Shown here: positions 1-7,671 of the stretch, in pieces
Layout: each line of letters opens with the position of its first letter
Position numbering within the stretch: the stretch's first letter is position 1
Origin: Caulobacteraceae bacterium
GTDB lineage: Bacteria > Pseudomonadota > Alphaproteobacteria > Caulobacterales > Caulobacteraceae
Length of the DNA: 21,279 nucleotides
Direction: 5' to 3'
Assembly: GCA_020852035.1 (NCBI GenBank)
Contig: JADZBR010000276.1
Location: 1-21,279, forward strand
Program-made: the position numbers and the translations under genes
The notes under the pieces: generated by a model
Database searches by the model: none
What the model saw: only the letters and a program-made list of their open reading frames with translations
Told to the model about the DNA's origin: nothing

Positions 1-2523
1 AGCGCGCTGGCCGCCACCGTCGGGCTGGAAGGCCGCCTGCTGCATCCGGTGATCCGCGATCGCCGCGCGACCTGGGACGAGGCGACGGCGCTGGTCGCGC
101 GCCGCTTCTCCGAGGCCATCGCCCGGCATGGCCCTGACTCGGTGGCCTTTTACGTCTCCGGCCAACTGCTGACCGAGGACTACTACGCGGCCAACAAGCT
201 GATGAAGGGCTTCATCGGCTCGGGGAACATCGACACCAACTCGCGCCTCTGCATGGCCTCGGCGGTGGTGGCCCACAAGCTGGCTTTCGGCGCCGACCTG
301 GCGCCCGGCTGCTACGAGGACCTGGACCTCGCCGACCTCGTGGTCTTCGCCGGCCACAACGCCGCCTGGACCCACCCGGTGCTCTTCCGCCGCATGGAGG
401 CCGCCAGGGCGCGCGGCCAGCGCCAGGTGGTCATCGACCCGCGCCGCACCGACACCGCCGAGGGCGCCGACCTGCACCTGGCCCTCGCGCCTCAGACCGA
501 CGTGCGCCTGTGGAACGGCCTACTCGCCGACCTCATCCGCCGCGGCGCCGTCGACCGCGCCTATATCGCCGCCCATGTCGCGGGCTTCGCCGAGGTGGAG
601 GCCGCGCTGGCCGCCGACGACCAGTCGCCCGCCGCCGTCGCCGCCGACTGCGGGCTGGAGCTGGACGACCTTGCGGCCTTCTACGACCTCTTCGCCGCGA
701 CGCCCCGCACGGTGAGCCTCTTCTCCCAGGGTTCCAACCAGTCGGCTCAAGGGGTGGCCAAGGGCTCGGCGATCCTCAACGCGCACCTCGCCACCGGCCG
801 CATCGGCAAGCCCGGCGCCTGCCCCTTCTCGATCACCGGCCAGCCCAACGCCATGGGCGGGCGCGAGACCGGCGGCATGGCCACCACGCTCGCCGCCCAC
901 ATGGACTTCGACCCAGAGAGCCGCGCCCGCGTGCAGCGCTTCTGGGGCTCGCCGCGCATGGCCGCCCAGCCGGGGCTGAAGGCGGTGGAACTCTTCGAGA
1001 AGGTCGCCTCGGGTCAGATCAAGGCGCTCTGGATCATGGCCACCAACCCGGCGGTCAGCCTGCCGGACGCCGGCAAGGTGCGTGCGGCCCTGGCGGCCTG
1101 CCCGTTCGTGGTCGTGTCCGACTGCATGGCCGACACCGACACCGCCCGCTTCGCGCACGTGAAGCTGCCGGCCCTGGCCTGGGGGGAAAAGGACGGCACG
1201 GTGACCAACTCCGAGCGCCGCATCTCGCGCCAGCGCGCCCTGATGGCCTCGCCTGGCGAGGCGCGAGCCGACTGGCGGATCGTCGCCGGCGTCGGCCGGG
1301 CGATGGGCTTTCGCGACGCCTTCTCCTGGCGCTCGCCGGCCGAGGTGTTCCGCGAGTGGGCGCGGATGACGGCCTATGAGAACGAGAACCGGCTGCTCAA
1401 CCTCTCCGGCCTCGTGGGCCTCAGCCTAGGTGAATACGACGGCCTTGCGCCCGTGCAGTGGCCGGTCGCTGCGGCCGGCGAGGGGACGCCGCGCCTCTTC
1501 GCCGACGGCCGCTTCCAGACCCCGGACGGCCGCGCCCGGATGGCCCCAGTCCGCCCGGAAGGCCCCGCCCAGCCGACCGACGTCGTCTGGCCGCTGGCGC
1601 TCAACACCGGCCGGGTGCGCGACCACTGGCACACCATGACCCGGACGGGCCTGGCCCCCGACCTCTGCCGCCATGCGCCCGAGCCCTACGTCGAGGTCCA
1701 CCCCGTCGACGCCGAAGCCATCGGCGTCACCGAGGGCGCGCTGACCCGCGTGCAGACGCGGGAAGGCGAAGCGGTCGCGCTCGCCCGCCTCACCGACCGC
1801 CAGCGGCCGGGCTCGGTCTTCATGCCCATGCACTGGACGGAAGCCTTTGCTCCCTCCGGCCGCGCCAATCCCCTGGTCGCCGCCAGGGTCGACGCCCGCT
1901 CCGGCCAGCCGGAGTTCAAGCACACGCCCGCGCGTCTGCGCCCCTATCGCGAGACCTGGCGCGGCTTCCACCTCGGCCGCGAGCCGCTGGCCCTGCCGAA
2001 GGGCCTCGACCTCATCTGGCGGCGCATCCCGCAGCACGGCGGGCACCTGCATGAGTTCGCCGGCCGCGGCGACGCGGCGGAGCGCGAGGCCCTGCGCAAG
2101 GCGCTTACCCGCAAAGCTCTCGGTGAGCCGTTGCGCTTCGAGGACCCGGCCGCCGGGACTCTGCGCGAAGCCTTCCTCGACGGCGAGCGTCTCGACCGGG
2201 TGATCTTCATGACCACAAAGGGCGCCCTGCCGCCCCGCGACTGGTTGGCCGAGCTGCTGGCGGCTGAACAGCTGACGGCGCAGGACCGCACCGCCCTGCT
2301 GATCGGCCGCGCGCCCGGCCGCCCGCTCGACGCCTCGCCGATCGTCTGCGCGTGCCTGGGCGTGCGCGCCGCCGCCATCGCCCGCGCTGTTGCAGCCGGA
2401 GCCCGCGACCTCGACGCCGTCGCCGAAGCCACCCGCGCCGGATCGGGCTGCGGCTCCTGCCGCCCCGAGATCGCCCGTCTCATCGCCGCTTCGCCCGCCC
2501 CGGAGGTCCGCCATGCCGCCTGA
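1..2523 (+). CDS. nasA: Assimilatory nitrate reductase catalytic subunit, 5' truncated
   Basis: Cytoplasmic molybdopterin enzyme reducing nitrate to nitrite for nitrogen assimilation. The frame is open from base 1, so the gene begins outside the window; the GTG at 49 is an internal Val, and the N-terminal [4Fe-4S] segment of the family is missing because of the window edge. Visible: the NSRLCMAS segment with the Cys codon at 250-252 (the Mo ligand in the Nas/Nap family), the SQGSNQSAQG and WIMATNPAVSLPD segments, a molydopterin dinucleotide-binding region near 1590-1950 (NTGRVRDHWHTMTRTG), and a C-terminal BFD-like [2Fe-2S] domain with Cys codons at 2347, 2353, 2449 and 2458. That C-terminal domain is typical of NasA and absent from NapA. 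It overlaps the next gene by 11 bp, so the two are probably translated together. Nitrite reductase genes are likely upstream, outside the window (inference). Confidence 0.95.
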   Translation, partial: SALAATVGLEGRLLHPVIRDRRATWDEATALVARRFSEAIARHGPDSVAFYVSGQLLTEDYYAANKLMKGFIGSGNIDTNSRLCMASAVVAHKLAFGADLAPGCYEDLDLADLVVFAGHNAAWTHPVLFRRMEAARARGQRQVVIDPRRTDTAEGADLHLALAPQTDVRLWNGLLADLIRRGAVDRAYIAAHVAGFAEVEAALAADDQSPAAVAADCGLELDDLAAFYDLFAATPRTVSLFSQGSNQSAQGVAKGSAILNAHLATGRIGKPGACPFSITGQPNAMGGRETGGMATTLAAHMDFDPESRARVQRFWGSPRMAAQPGLKAVELFEKVASGQIKALWIMATNPAVSLPDAGKVRAALAACPFVVVSDCMADTDTARFAHVKLPALAWGEKDGTVTNSERRISRQRALMASPGEARADWRIVAGVGRAMGFRDAFSWRSPAEVFREWARMTAYENENRLLNLSGLVGLSLGEYDGLAPVQWPVAAAGEGTPRLFADGRFQTPDGRARMAPVRPEGPAQPTDVVWPLALNTGRVRDHWHTMTRTGLAPDLCRHAPEPYVEVHPVDAEAIGVTEGALTRVQTREGEAVALARLTDRQRPGSVFMPMHWTEAFAPSGRANPLVAARVDARSGQPEFKHTPARLRPYRETWRGFHLGREPLALPKGLDLIWRRIPQHGGHLHEFAGRGDAAEREALRKALTRKALGEPLRFEDPAAGTLREAFLDGERLDRVIFMTTKGALPPRDWLAELLAAEQLTAQDRTALLIGRAPGRPLDASPIVCACLGVRAAAIARAVAAGARDLDAVAEATRAGSGCGSCRPEIARLIAASPAPEVRHAA

Positions 2524-3268
2524 AGCTCCCCTCGGCCGTGTCCAGCTCGTGGGCGCCGGCCCAGGCCCCGCGGACCTGCTCACCGTCCGCGCGATGCGGG
2601 CCATCGAGGGCGCCGGCGCGCTGCTCTACGACGCCCTTGTGCATGAGGAGGTGCTGGCGCTCGCCCCCGCCGCTTGCCTGAAGATCCAGACCGGCAAGCG
2701 CGCCGGCCGGCCGAGCATGAATCAGCACACCATCCACCGCCTGATGCTGCGGCTCACCCGCCGGGGCCTGAACGTGGTGCGGTTGAAGGGCGGCGATCCC
2801 TCGATCTTCGGCCGGGTGGGCGAGGAGCTGGATTTCCTGCGCGGCCACGGCGTCGTCGCCGAGGTGATCCCCGGCGTCACCGCCGCCTGCGCCGCCGCCG
2901 CCCAGGCCGGCGTGCCGCTGACCCACCGGGGCGCAGCCCGCAGCGTGACCTTCGCCACCGCCACGCTCGAGAACGGCCGCGCCCGCGAGACCTTCCGCGC
3001 CGACCCAGCCGCCACACTGGCGATCTACATGGGCCGCGACCAGATCGCCGCCTTCAGCGCCCGGCTGATCGCCGAGGGCCACAGCCCCTCGACCCCTGCG
3101 CTCGCTGTGGAGAACGCCGGCGATCCGGCCGCCGCCACGGTTCGCGGGACTCTCGCCACGCTGCCCGCGTTGCTGGCCGCCGAGGCGTTCGACGGGCCGG
3201 TGGTGGTCCTGGTCGGTGAAGCGGTCCGAGCGGCCGAACGGCCGGCTGGAACCGCCCTGGTCGCCTGA
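2513..3268 (+). CDS. cobA: Uroporphyrinogen-III C-methyltransferase (SUMT)
   Basis: Transfers two methyl groups from S-adenosylmethionine to uroporphyrinogen III, giving precorrin-2, the precursor of siroheme and cobalamin. It is 251 residues, the usual length for a stand-alone SUMT with no CysG oxidase/ferrochelatase part. Tetrapyrrole methylase motifs are clear: VGAGPGPADLLTVRA near the N terminus, GKRAGRPS, VVRLKGGDPSIFGR in the middle, PGVTAA, PLTHRG and IYMGRDQ. The ATG at 2513 is chosen because it starts the conserved fold and has GGAGG at 2502-2506; the open frame extends further upstream but runs inside nasA. The overlap with nasA argues that it supplies siroheme for assimilatory nitrite reductase rather than mainly cobalamin (inference). 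It could equally be named sumT or nasF-like; the function is secure. Confidence 0.93.
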   Translation: MPPEAPLGRVQLVGAGPGPADLLTVRAMRAIEGAGALLYDALVHEEVLALAPAACLKIQTGKRAGRPSMNQHTIHRLMLRLTRRGLNVVRLKGGDPSIFGRVGEELDFLRGHGVVAEVIPGVTAACAAAAQAGVPLTHRGAARSVTFATATLENGRARETFRADPAATLAIYMGRDQIAAFSARLIAEGHSPSTPALAVENAGDPAAATVRGTLATLPALLAAEAFDGPVVVLVGEAVRAAERPAGTALVA

Positions 3269-3282
3269 TTGGAGAGCCCAAG

Positions 3283-3741
3283 ATGACCGTGGAAACCTTT
3301 GAGTTCGAGAGCGATTTCGTCGCCAGCCTGCGGTGCGTGCCGATGGCCGTGCGGCTGAAGCTCGACCGCTGCGGGGTGAAGCTTACCCTGCGCCAATGGA
3401 GCCGCTTCACCTTCGCCGATCGCGAGCGCCTGCTGCATGCGGCCTGCGATGCGCCGTCCGAGGTCGCCGCCTTCCGCGAGGCGCTGGTCGACCTGATCGC
3501 CGCGCGGACCGGCGAAGCCGCGCGGCCGCTGCCGGAGCCGCCCTCGGCGCTCTACGCCTCGCCGGCCCGCACGCCCGAGCCGGTGGCCGCCTACGCCCGC
3601 GCCAAGGGGGTGAGCCCGCCGGCCGACCGGGCCTGGAGCGCCCTCAGCGAGCTGCAACGCTTCGCGCTGCTCAAGCTCTGCCGCGACAACCACGACAACA
3701 TCAATTTCCTGCCGGCCATGCGCGAGTTCGGGCTGGCCTAG
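3283..3741 (+). CDS. Nitrate reductase-associated protein (Nitr_red_assoc family)
   Basis: A 152-residue soluble protein resembling the conserved nitrate reductase-associated family (pfam09655 as I recall it), whose biochemical role is not known. The family-like segment is near the N terminus: FEFESDF, then VRLKLDRCGVKLTLRQW. It has no signal peptide or membrane segment and no obvious cofactor motif. The ATG at 3283 follows GGAGAG with good spacing and lies 14 bp after the SUMT stop, so it belongs to the nitrate assimilation operon. Its stop codon overlaps the stop of the convergent MFS gene by four bases, leaving no room for a terminator between them. Family assignment comes from sequence memory plus context. 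Confidence 0.8.
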   Translation: MTVETFEFESDFVASLRCVPMAVRLKLDRCGVKLTLRQWSRFTFADRERLLHAACDAPSEVAAFREALVDLIAARTGEAARPLPEPPSALYASPARTPEPVAAYARAKGVSPPADRAWSALSELQRFALLKLCRDNHDNINFLPAMREFGLA

Positions 3742-5075
3742 GCGGCCCTGGCGTCGGCTCCCTCCCGCGTGGCCTCGCCGGCGTAGGCCGCCGAAAGCTG
3801 GCGGTAGTAGCGGGAGTTGAAGGCCAGCACCGTGACGACGAACCCCGCCAGGCCCGCGACGGTGAACACCAGGGCGATGCCGCGGGCGTCGCCGGTGCCG
3901 AACCAGCCGCCGATCAGCGCCGCGCCCGCCCCGTCGGTCATCAGCGGGATGACCACGAACTGCGTCAGCGGGCCGATCAGGAACGCCGTGAGCGGGGAGG
4001 CGGCCTGCTCGATGGACTGGGCGAAGCCGAACACCCGGCCCTGGCGCTCGAAAGGCACGACCTTCTGCAAGGTGGTCTGCTCGGCGGCCTCGGCGTAGGG
4101 GCTGACGAACATCCAGACGAAGCATCCCGCGGTCAGCAGCACGATCGAAGGCTGGATGGTGAAGACGCTGCAGACGGCCCAGGCGATCAGGTTGACGATC
4201 ATCAGCGTCCGCAGGGGGTTTCGGCCGAGGCCGGTCCGGGCGATCACCACGCCGGCGAGGATGAAGCCGGTGGACAGCAGGCCCCAGAGCAGCCCCCACA
4301 CCTGCACCGACACCAGCGACAGGCCATAGGCGTCCATCAGCGCCATGAAGACGCCGCCCAGGAAGTTGTTGAAGGTGGCGAAGAAGATCAGCGCGAAGAG
4401 CCCCGGGACGGCGGCGATCACCCGCAGGGTGCCGAGGATGTCCACGCGCCGGGGCTCGGCGGGCGCATCCCCGGCGGGAAGGCCGCGGGACTCGTCCAGC
4501 GGCGTGAAGGTGAGGTGCAGGAAGACCGCCACCGTGACGGCCATCGCGAGCAGCAGGGTCAGGAACATGCCGCCGAAGGCCACCAGGAAGCCGCTGATCA
4601 CCGAGGTGGTCAGCATGCCCACTCCCGTGACCATGCCGACCAGGCCGTTGGCGCGGTCGCGCCGGTCCTCGGGGATCAGCAGGGTCACCAGGGTAGGCAG
4701 GGCGATGCTGCGCAGGTTGCCGGCGATGAGGCCCAGCATGCAGAGGAACACCAGCAGCCAAAGCCAGACGCCCGACACGTCCGCGAGCCCGCCTTCCGGC
4801 GCGAGTTCGTGGGCGCCGTAGGCCAGGGCGTAGAAGGCGAACGAAGCGACGCTGGAGCCCAGCATCACCCGCTTCTTGCGGTGATGATCGACCAGGCTGC
4901 CGAACCAGAAGCCGGACGCGGCGGTGAACACCAGGTAGATGCCGGCGATCATGCCGGTCGCGAACACCGACCGGGTCTCCAGGTAGACGTAGAAGGTCAG
5001 GGCGAACCAGACGGTGAAGTTCGTGATGAACGCCGCCAGGTTGTTGGCCAGGAGGTGATAGAAGCGGCTCGTCAA
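3738..5075 (-). CDS. MFS transporter
   Basis: A 445-residue inner-membrane transporter of the major facilitator superfamily, with about 12 hydrophobic segments. A motif-A-like loop, GSLVDHHRKKRVM, follows the second segment; a large hydrophilic linker with Pro/Ala/Glu (around PAGDAPAEPRRVDI) sits mid-protein between the two six-helix halves. The start is a TTG at 5075 (complement), preceded by GAGG about 8 bases upstream; no ATG fits better, and family members begin at about this residue. Substrate cannot be read from the sequence; relatives are usually annotated as multidrug or macrolide-type efflux permeases. It is 82 bp downstream of the EEP-fold gene on the same strand, with a 14-bp palindrome in the gap, so it may have its own promoter. 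It does not look like the nitrate/nitrite NarK group, so its closeness to the nitrate operon is probably coincidental. Confidence 0.85.
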   Translation of the reverse strand: MTSRFYHLLANNLAAFITNFTVWFALTFYVYLETRSVFATGMIAGIYLVFTAASGFWFGSLVDHHRKKRVMLGSSVASFAFYALAYGAHELAPEGGLADVSGVWLWLLVFLCMLGLIAGNLRSIALPTLVTLLIPEDRRDRANGLVGMVTGVGMLTTSVISGFLVAFGGMFLTLLLAMAVTVAVFLHLTFTPLDESRGLPAGDAPAEPRRVDILGTLRVIAAVPGLFALIFFATFNNFLGGVFMALMDAYGLSLVSVQVWGLLWGLLSTGFILAGVVIARTGLGRNPLRTLMIVNLIAWAVCSVFTIQPSIVLLTAGCFVWMFVSPYAEAAEQTTLQKVVPFERQGRVFGFAQSIEQAASPLTAFLIGPLTQFVVIPLMTDGAGAALIGGWFGTGDARGIALVFTVAGLAGFVVTVLAFNSRYYRQLSAAYAGEATREGADARAA

Positions 5076-5119
5076 GGCGGCGCCTCGCGATGGCTGGGGG
5101 CGGAGGCGATAGCCGAATA

Positions 5120-5133
5120 CGACAGCTCTGTCG
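5120..5133. promoter_or_regulatory. 14-bp palindrome upstream of the MFS gene
   Basis: CGACAG-CT-CTGTCG is a perfect inverted repeat in the 82-bp gap between the stop of the EEP-fold gene (5158) and the TTG start of the MFS gene (5075), both on the minus strand. It lacks a T-run, so it is a poor intrinsic terminator. A GCTATC segment follows it on the minus strand and could be part of a -10 element. Possible operator; no regulator is encoded next to it. Confidence 0.3.
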
Positions 5134-5157
5134 CCGCCTTCCCTGCCCGGCCGCTCG

Positions 5158-6129
5158 CTAAAGTCCGAACTCCACCCACAGCGGCAGGTGATCCGAGAGG
5201 CGCCAGGAAAGCTCGGTCTTGGTCAGGCCCGGCAGCACCTGGCCGACGAAGTTCAGGCCGCCGGCGCGGCGGAAGTCCATCGACAGATAGGGCTTGTTCT
5301 TCACCGTCTGGAACCAGGCGATCTGGTCGTAGAACTTCTCCAGGTGCGGCTCGCTGGGCGAGGAGAACAGGGTGCGCGGCACGATCTCCAGGCCCGGCGC
5401 GGGGGTCAGGCCCGTGGAGGTGAACGCCTGCCAGGTCGGGTCGCCCTGACGGTCGATGTTGAAATCGCCCATGCAGATCAGGTTCTGGCCGTAGTCGTCG
5501 GTGCGCTCGGCCCAGTTTCGCAGCCACTTGGCGATGCCGCGCAGCTCGGCCAGCCGGTCGGCGGCCTTGTCGCCGTAGATGACGTGCAGGGTGACGAGCA
5601 CGAAGGTCTGCTCGCCGGCCAGGAAGCTCACTGCGTAGGGTGTGCGCACGAACTGGCGCTGGAAGGCGTTGGCGGGAGTGGAAAGGGGGGAGTCCAGATC
5701 CTCCGGGACCACCAGTTCGCAGGCCAGGCCCGAGAGCCGCACCCGGCGGGTGTCGAAGATGAAGGCCAGCCGCTCGCCGTTGCCGGGGTCGCCTTCGGTG
5801 ACGTCGGTCATCACGAACCCCCACTCGGGGCCCATCTTCTTCAGCGTATGGCGCAGGGCGCGCAGGTTGGCCTTCACCTCCTGCACGGCGATCACGTCGA
5901 AGCGCGACAGGATCTCGGCGATCAGCACGCAGGCGTGGAAATCGCGGCGCGGCGAGTCCCCCGGCTGGCTCTCCCATGCCTTGGTCAGGTCGCCGAAGGC
6001 GCGGATGTTCCAGGTGGCGATGAGCAGGTTGTCGCCCGGCGTCTTGGCCGGCAAGGCCGCGAGCAGCGGCTGCAGGGCGGCGAGGTCGTCCAGCACGGCC
6101 TGCGGCGGCGGATCGGTGATCTGCGGCAT
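5158..6129 (-). CDS. Endonuclease/exonuclease/phosphatase (EEP) fold protein
   Basis: A 323-residue metal-dependent phosphodiesterase/nuclease-fold protein, without a clear signal peptide. All core EEP motifs are present: TWNIRAFG with Asn41, VQEVK with Glu84 (Mg2+ ligand), VTLHV with His182, GDFNI with Asp222 and Asn224, and the C-terminal SDHLPL with Asp313-His314. A YDQIAWF segment near residue 267 is shared with DNase I-like proteins. The active site therefore looks intact. The ATG at 6129 (complement) has GAGG about 6 bases upstream. Substrate is not deducible: the fold covers DNases, AP endonucleases, phospholipases and inositol phosphatases. It is divergent from the small Gln-rich gene and upstream of the MFS gene. 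Confidence 0.85.
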   Translation of the reverse strand: MPQITDPPPQAVLDDLAALQPLLAALPAKTPGDNLLIATWNIRAFGDLTKAWESQPGDSPRRDFHACVLIAEILSRFDVIAVQEVKANLRALRHTLKKMGPEWGFVMTDVTEGDPGNGERLAFIFDTRRVRLSGLACELVVPEDLDSPLSTPANAFQRQFVRTPYAVSFLAGEQTFVLVTLHVIYGDKAADRLAELRGIAKWLRNWAERTDDYGQNLICMGDFNIDRQGDPTWQAFTSTGLTPAPGLEIVPRTLFSSPSEPHLEKFYDQIAWFQTVKNKPYLSMDFRRAGGLNFVGQVLPGLTKTELSWRLSDHLPLWVEFGL

Positions 6130-6146
6130 CGGCGCCTCATTTCATT

Positions 6147-6172
6147 GGAACAACCGACTCCGCCCGCCGGTT
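6147..6172 (+). promoter_or_regulatory. Candidate EcfG/sigma-T-type stress promoter
   Basis: GGAACA, then 16 bases, then GGTT. The alphaproteobacterial general-stress sigma factor EcfG (sigma-T in Caulobacter) recognises roughly GGAAC-N16/17-CGTT, so the -35 is exact and the -10 has one mismatch. It points toward the Gln-rich gene at 6229 and would give a leader of about 50 bases. Visual match only. Confidence 0.45.
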
Positions 6173-6228
6173 GGACTTGCGTAACCGCGACGCCGGCAGG
6201 CGCCGCCACACTAAACCGGGAGACGAGA

Positions 6229-6408
6229 ATGGCGAACGACCAAGACCGCAATCCGCAGCAGCAGCAGAACGATCCGCAACGCCAGCAGCCCGGTCAGCAG
6301 CAACAGCAGGGCCAGGAGCGCGAACGCCAGGATCAGCAGCGCAAGCCGCAGCCGGGCCAGGGCCAGGCCGGCCAGGGCCGCGACGATCAGAATCCACAGA
6401 ACCGCTAG
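6229..6408 (+). CDS. Small Gln-rich hydrophilic protein (59 aa)
   Basis: A 59-residue protein made almost entirely of Gln, Arg, Asp, Asn, Gly and Pro, with no hydrophobic core, no Cys and no membrane segment. It is predicted to be disordered and strongly hydrophilic, resembling hydrophilin-type stress microproteins in composition only. The ATG at 6229 has GGGAGA about 7 bases upstream. Supporting evidence that it is real: a good ribosome binding site, a stress-promoter-like sequence at 6147-6172, and a hairpin terminator after the stop. The Gln run is coded by mixed CAG and CAA. No domain is recognised. It could be a low-complexity false ORF, but the surrounding signals argue against that. 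Confidence 0.6.
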   Translation: MANDQDRNPQQQQNDPQRQQPGQQQQQGQERERQDQQRKPQPGQGQAGQGRDDQNPQNR

Positions 6409-6456
6409 GTTCCAGTTTACGGATCGTCTCTCCAGAGGCGGTCCGGGGCTGAAGGC

Positions 6457-6486
6457 AAGGGCCGGTCGCGAAGGCGCCGGCCCTTT
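6457..6486. terminator. Shared hairpin between the Gln-rich gene and purQ
   Basis: Seven-base-pair GC stem GGGCCGG (6459-6465) pairing with CCGGCCC (6477-6483), followed by TTT at 6484-6486 and flanked by AA on the other side. It lies 50 bases after the Gln-rich ORF stop and just downstream of the purQ stop on the other strand. A short intrinsic terminator that may work in both directions; the T-tract is weak. Confidence 0.5.
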
Positions 6487-6489
6487 CGC

Positions 6490-7152
6490 TTATGCGCTGG
6501 CCAGCGCGCTCTGGAACAGCATCGCCCCGTCCGCCGAGCCCAGCTCGGCCTCGACAGCGCGGTCGGGGTGGGGCATCAGGCCGAGCACATTGCCCTGGCC
6601 GTTGACGATGCCGGCGATGTCGCGGGCCGAGCCGTTGGGGTTGTCGCGATAACGGAAGACCACATGGCCCTCGCCCTCCAGCCGGTCGAGCGTGGCCTCG
6701 TCGGCGAAGAAGTTGCCTTCGCCGTTGCCGACGGTCATGCGCGCCTGGCGCTGCTGCCCATAGGCGGCGGTGAAGCGGGTCTGGCCGTTGACGATGTCGA
6801 GGTCGACGGCCTTGCAGACGTATTTCAGGCCCGCGTTCCGCAGCAGCGCGCCGGGCAAGAGGCCGACCTCGCAGAGCACCTGGAAGCCGTTGCAGATGCC
6901 GACGGTGGCGACGCCGCGCTCGGCCGCCGCCTTCACCTCGGCCATGATCGGCGACAGCGCCGCCATCGCCCCGCAGCGCAGGTAGTCGCCGTAGGAGAAG
7001 CCGCCCGGCAGGACGATCAGGTCGAGGCCGGGGGGCAAGGCGGTGTCCCCATGCCAGACCATCTCCACCTGGGCGCCGGTGGAGCGTTCGATGGCGACCT
7101 TGCAATCGCGGTCGCAGTTGGAGCCGGGGAAGACGACGACGGCGGCTTTCAT
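6490..7152 (-). CDS. purQ: Phosphoribosylformylglycinamidine synthase subunit I (glutaminase)
   Basis: The 220-residue class I glutamine amidotransferase subunit of FGAM synthetase (step 4 of purine synthesis); it makes ammonia from glutamine and passes it to PurL in the PurLQS complex. Visible: FPGSNCDRD at the N terminus, the oxyanion region LPGGFSYGDYLR, the nucleophile Cys87 in GICNGFQVL, and catalytic His195 in GLMPHPDR, with Asp where many class I amidotransferases have Glu. Full length. The ATG at 7152 (complement) fits the family. It is the last gene of the minus-strand pur cluster in this window; purL is not visible here, and the stretch downstream of purQ holds other genes. Confidence 0.96.
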   Translation of the reverse strand: MKAAVVVFPGSNCDRDCKVAIERSTGAQVEMVWHGDTALPPGLDLIVLPGGFSYGDYLRCGAMAALSPIMAEVKAAAERGVATVGICNGFQVLCEVGLLPGALLRNAGLKYVCKAVDLDIVNGQTRFTAAYGQQRQARMTVGNGEGNFFADEATLDRLEGEGHVVFRYRDNPNGSARDIAGIVNGQGNVLGLMPHPDRAVEAELGSADGAMLFQSALASA

Positions 7153-7194
7153 GGCGCGCTATCTAGTCCGCGTTGCTCGCGGACGCCACCTTGC

Positions 7195-7671
7195 TCACGA
7201 AGCCTGCGCCATCGGGGGCGGAAAGCGGGTCTTGAAGTCGAACGCCTCCGGCGTCGGCCCCTGGGCGCGCAGGGCCGCCAGCCGCGCGGCGCATTCGGCC
7301 AGGTCGGGCCGGTGGCCGGCGTAAACCCACCAGAGCGCCACCTGAGGTCCCGTGGGCGGTTCGAACCACTCGCGGGCGCGGCGCACGAAGAGTCTGTGTT
7401 CGGTGCGGTAGGCGAAGGCGGCCAGGTGCTCGACGCCCTCCCAGACGCTGGCGTTGGTCAGGATCAGCGGGTCGTCGAAACCGGGAACGTCGAGGGCGTC
7501 GAAACCCGGGCCGGTCGCGCGCCAGACGAAGCCGGGCTGGGCCTCGCCCAGGGCGTTGATGCGGTCCAGCGCCTCTCGGAAGCCGGCGATGCGCGGGTCG
7601 TCCATCGGGGCGACCAGCCGGGCGATGTTCACCTGGGCGAGGTGGAAGGCGGCGCTCACCGCAGCGCCCAT
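7195..7671 (-). CDS. DUF3291 domain-containing protein
   Basis: A 158-residue soluble protein. FHLAQVNIAR at the N terminus, PGFVWR, LILTNASVWE near residue 70, FEPPTGPQVALWW and a Pro-rich C-terminal region are typical of the DUF3291 family, a small alpha/beta fold of unknown function. The ATG at 7671 overlaps the end of the DUF4336 gene by 16 bp. An internal GTG at 7659 overlaps that gene's TGA (GTGA), and the product would then begin close to where I expect family members to begin, so the shorter start is quite possible. The overlap implies translational coupling. It sits between purS and purQ, but no purine-related motif is visible. Confidence 0.85.
   Translation of the reverse strand: MGAAVSAAFHLAQVNIARLVAPMDDPRIAGFREALDRINALGEAQPGFVWRATGPGFDALDVPGFDDPLILTNASVWEGVEHLAAFAYRTEHRLFVRRAREWFEPPTGPQVALWWVYAGHRPDLAECAARLAALRAQGPTPEAFDFKTRFPPPMAQAS

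Noticed and set aside
3025..4761. 578-codon minus-strand frame spanning SUMT, the nitrate-associated gene and part of the MFS gene
   Set aside because: It is out of frame with the MFS gene and antisense to two well-supported genes; low-complexity Arg/Gly/Pro composition.
6171..6452. Arg/Pro-rich frame overlapping the Gln-rich gene in another phase
   Set aside because: It lacks a matching ribosome binding site and runs through into the terminator region; the Gln-rich frame fits the signals better.
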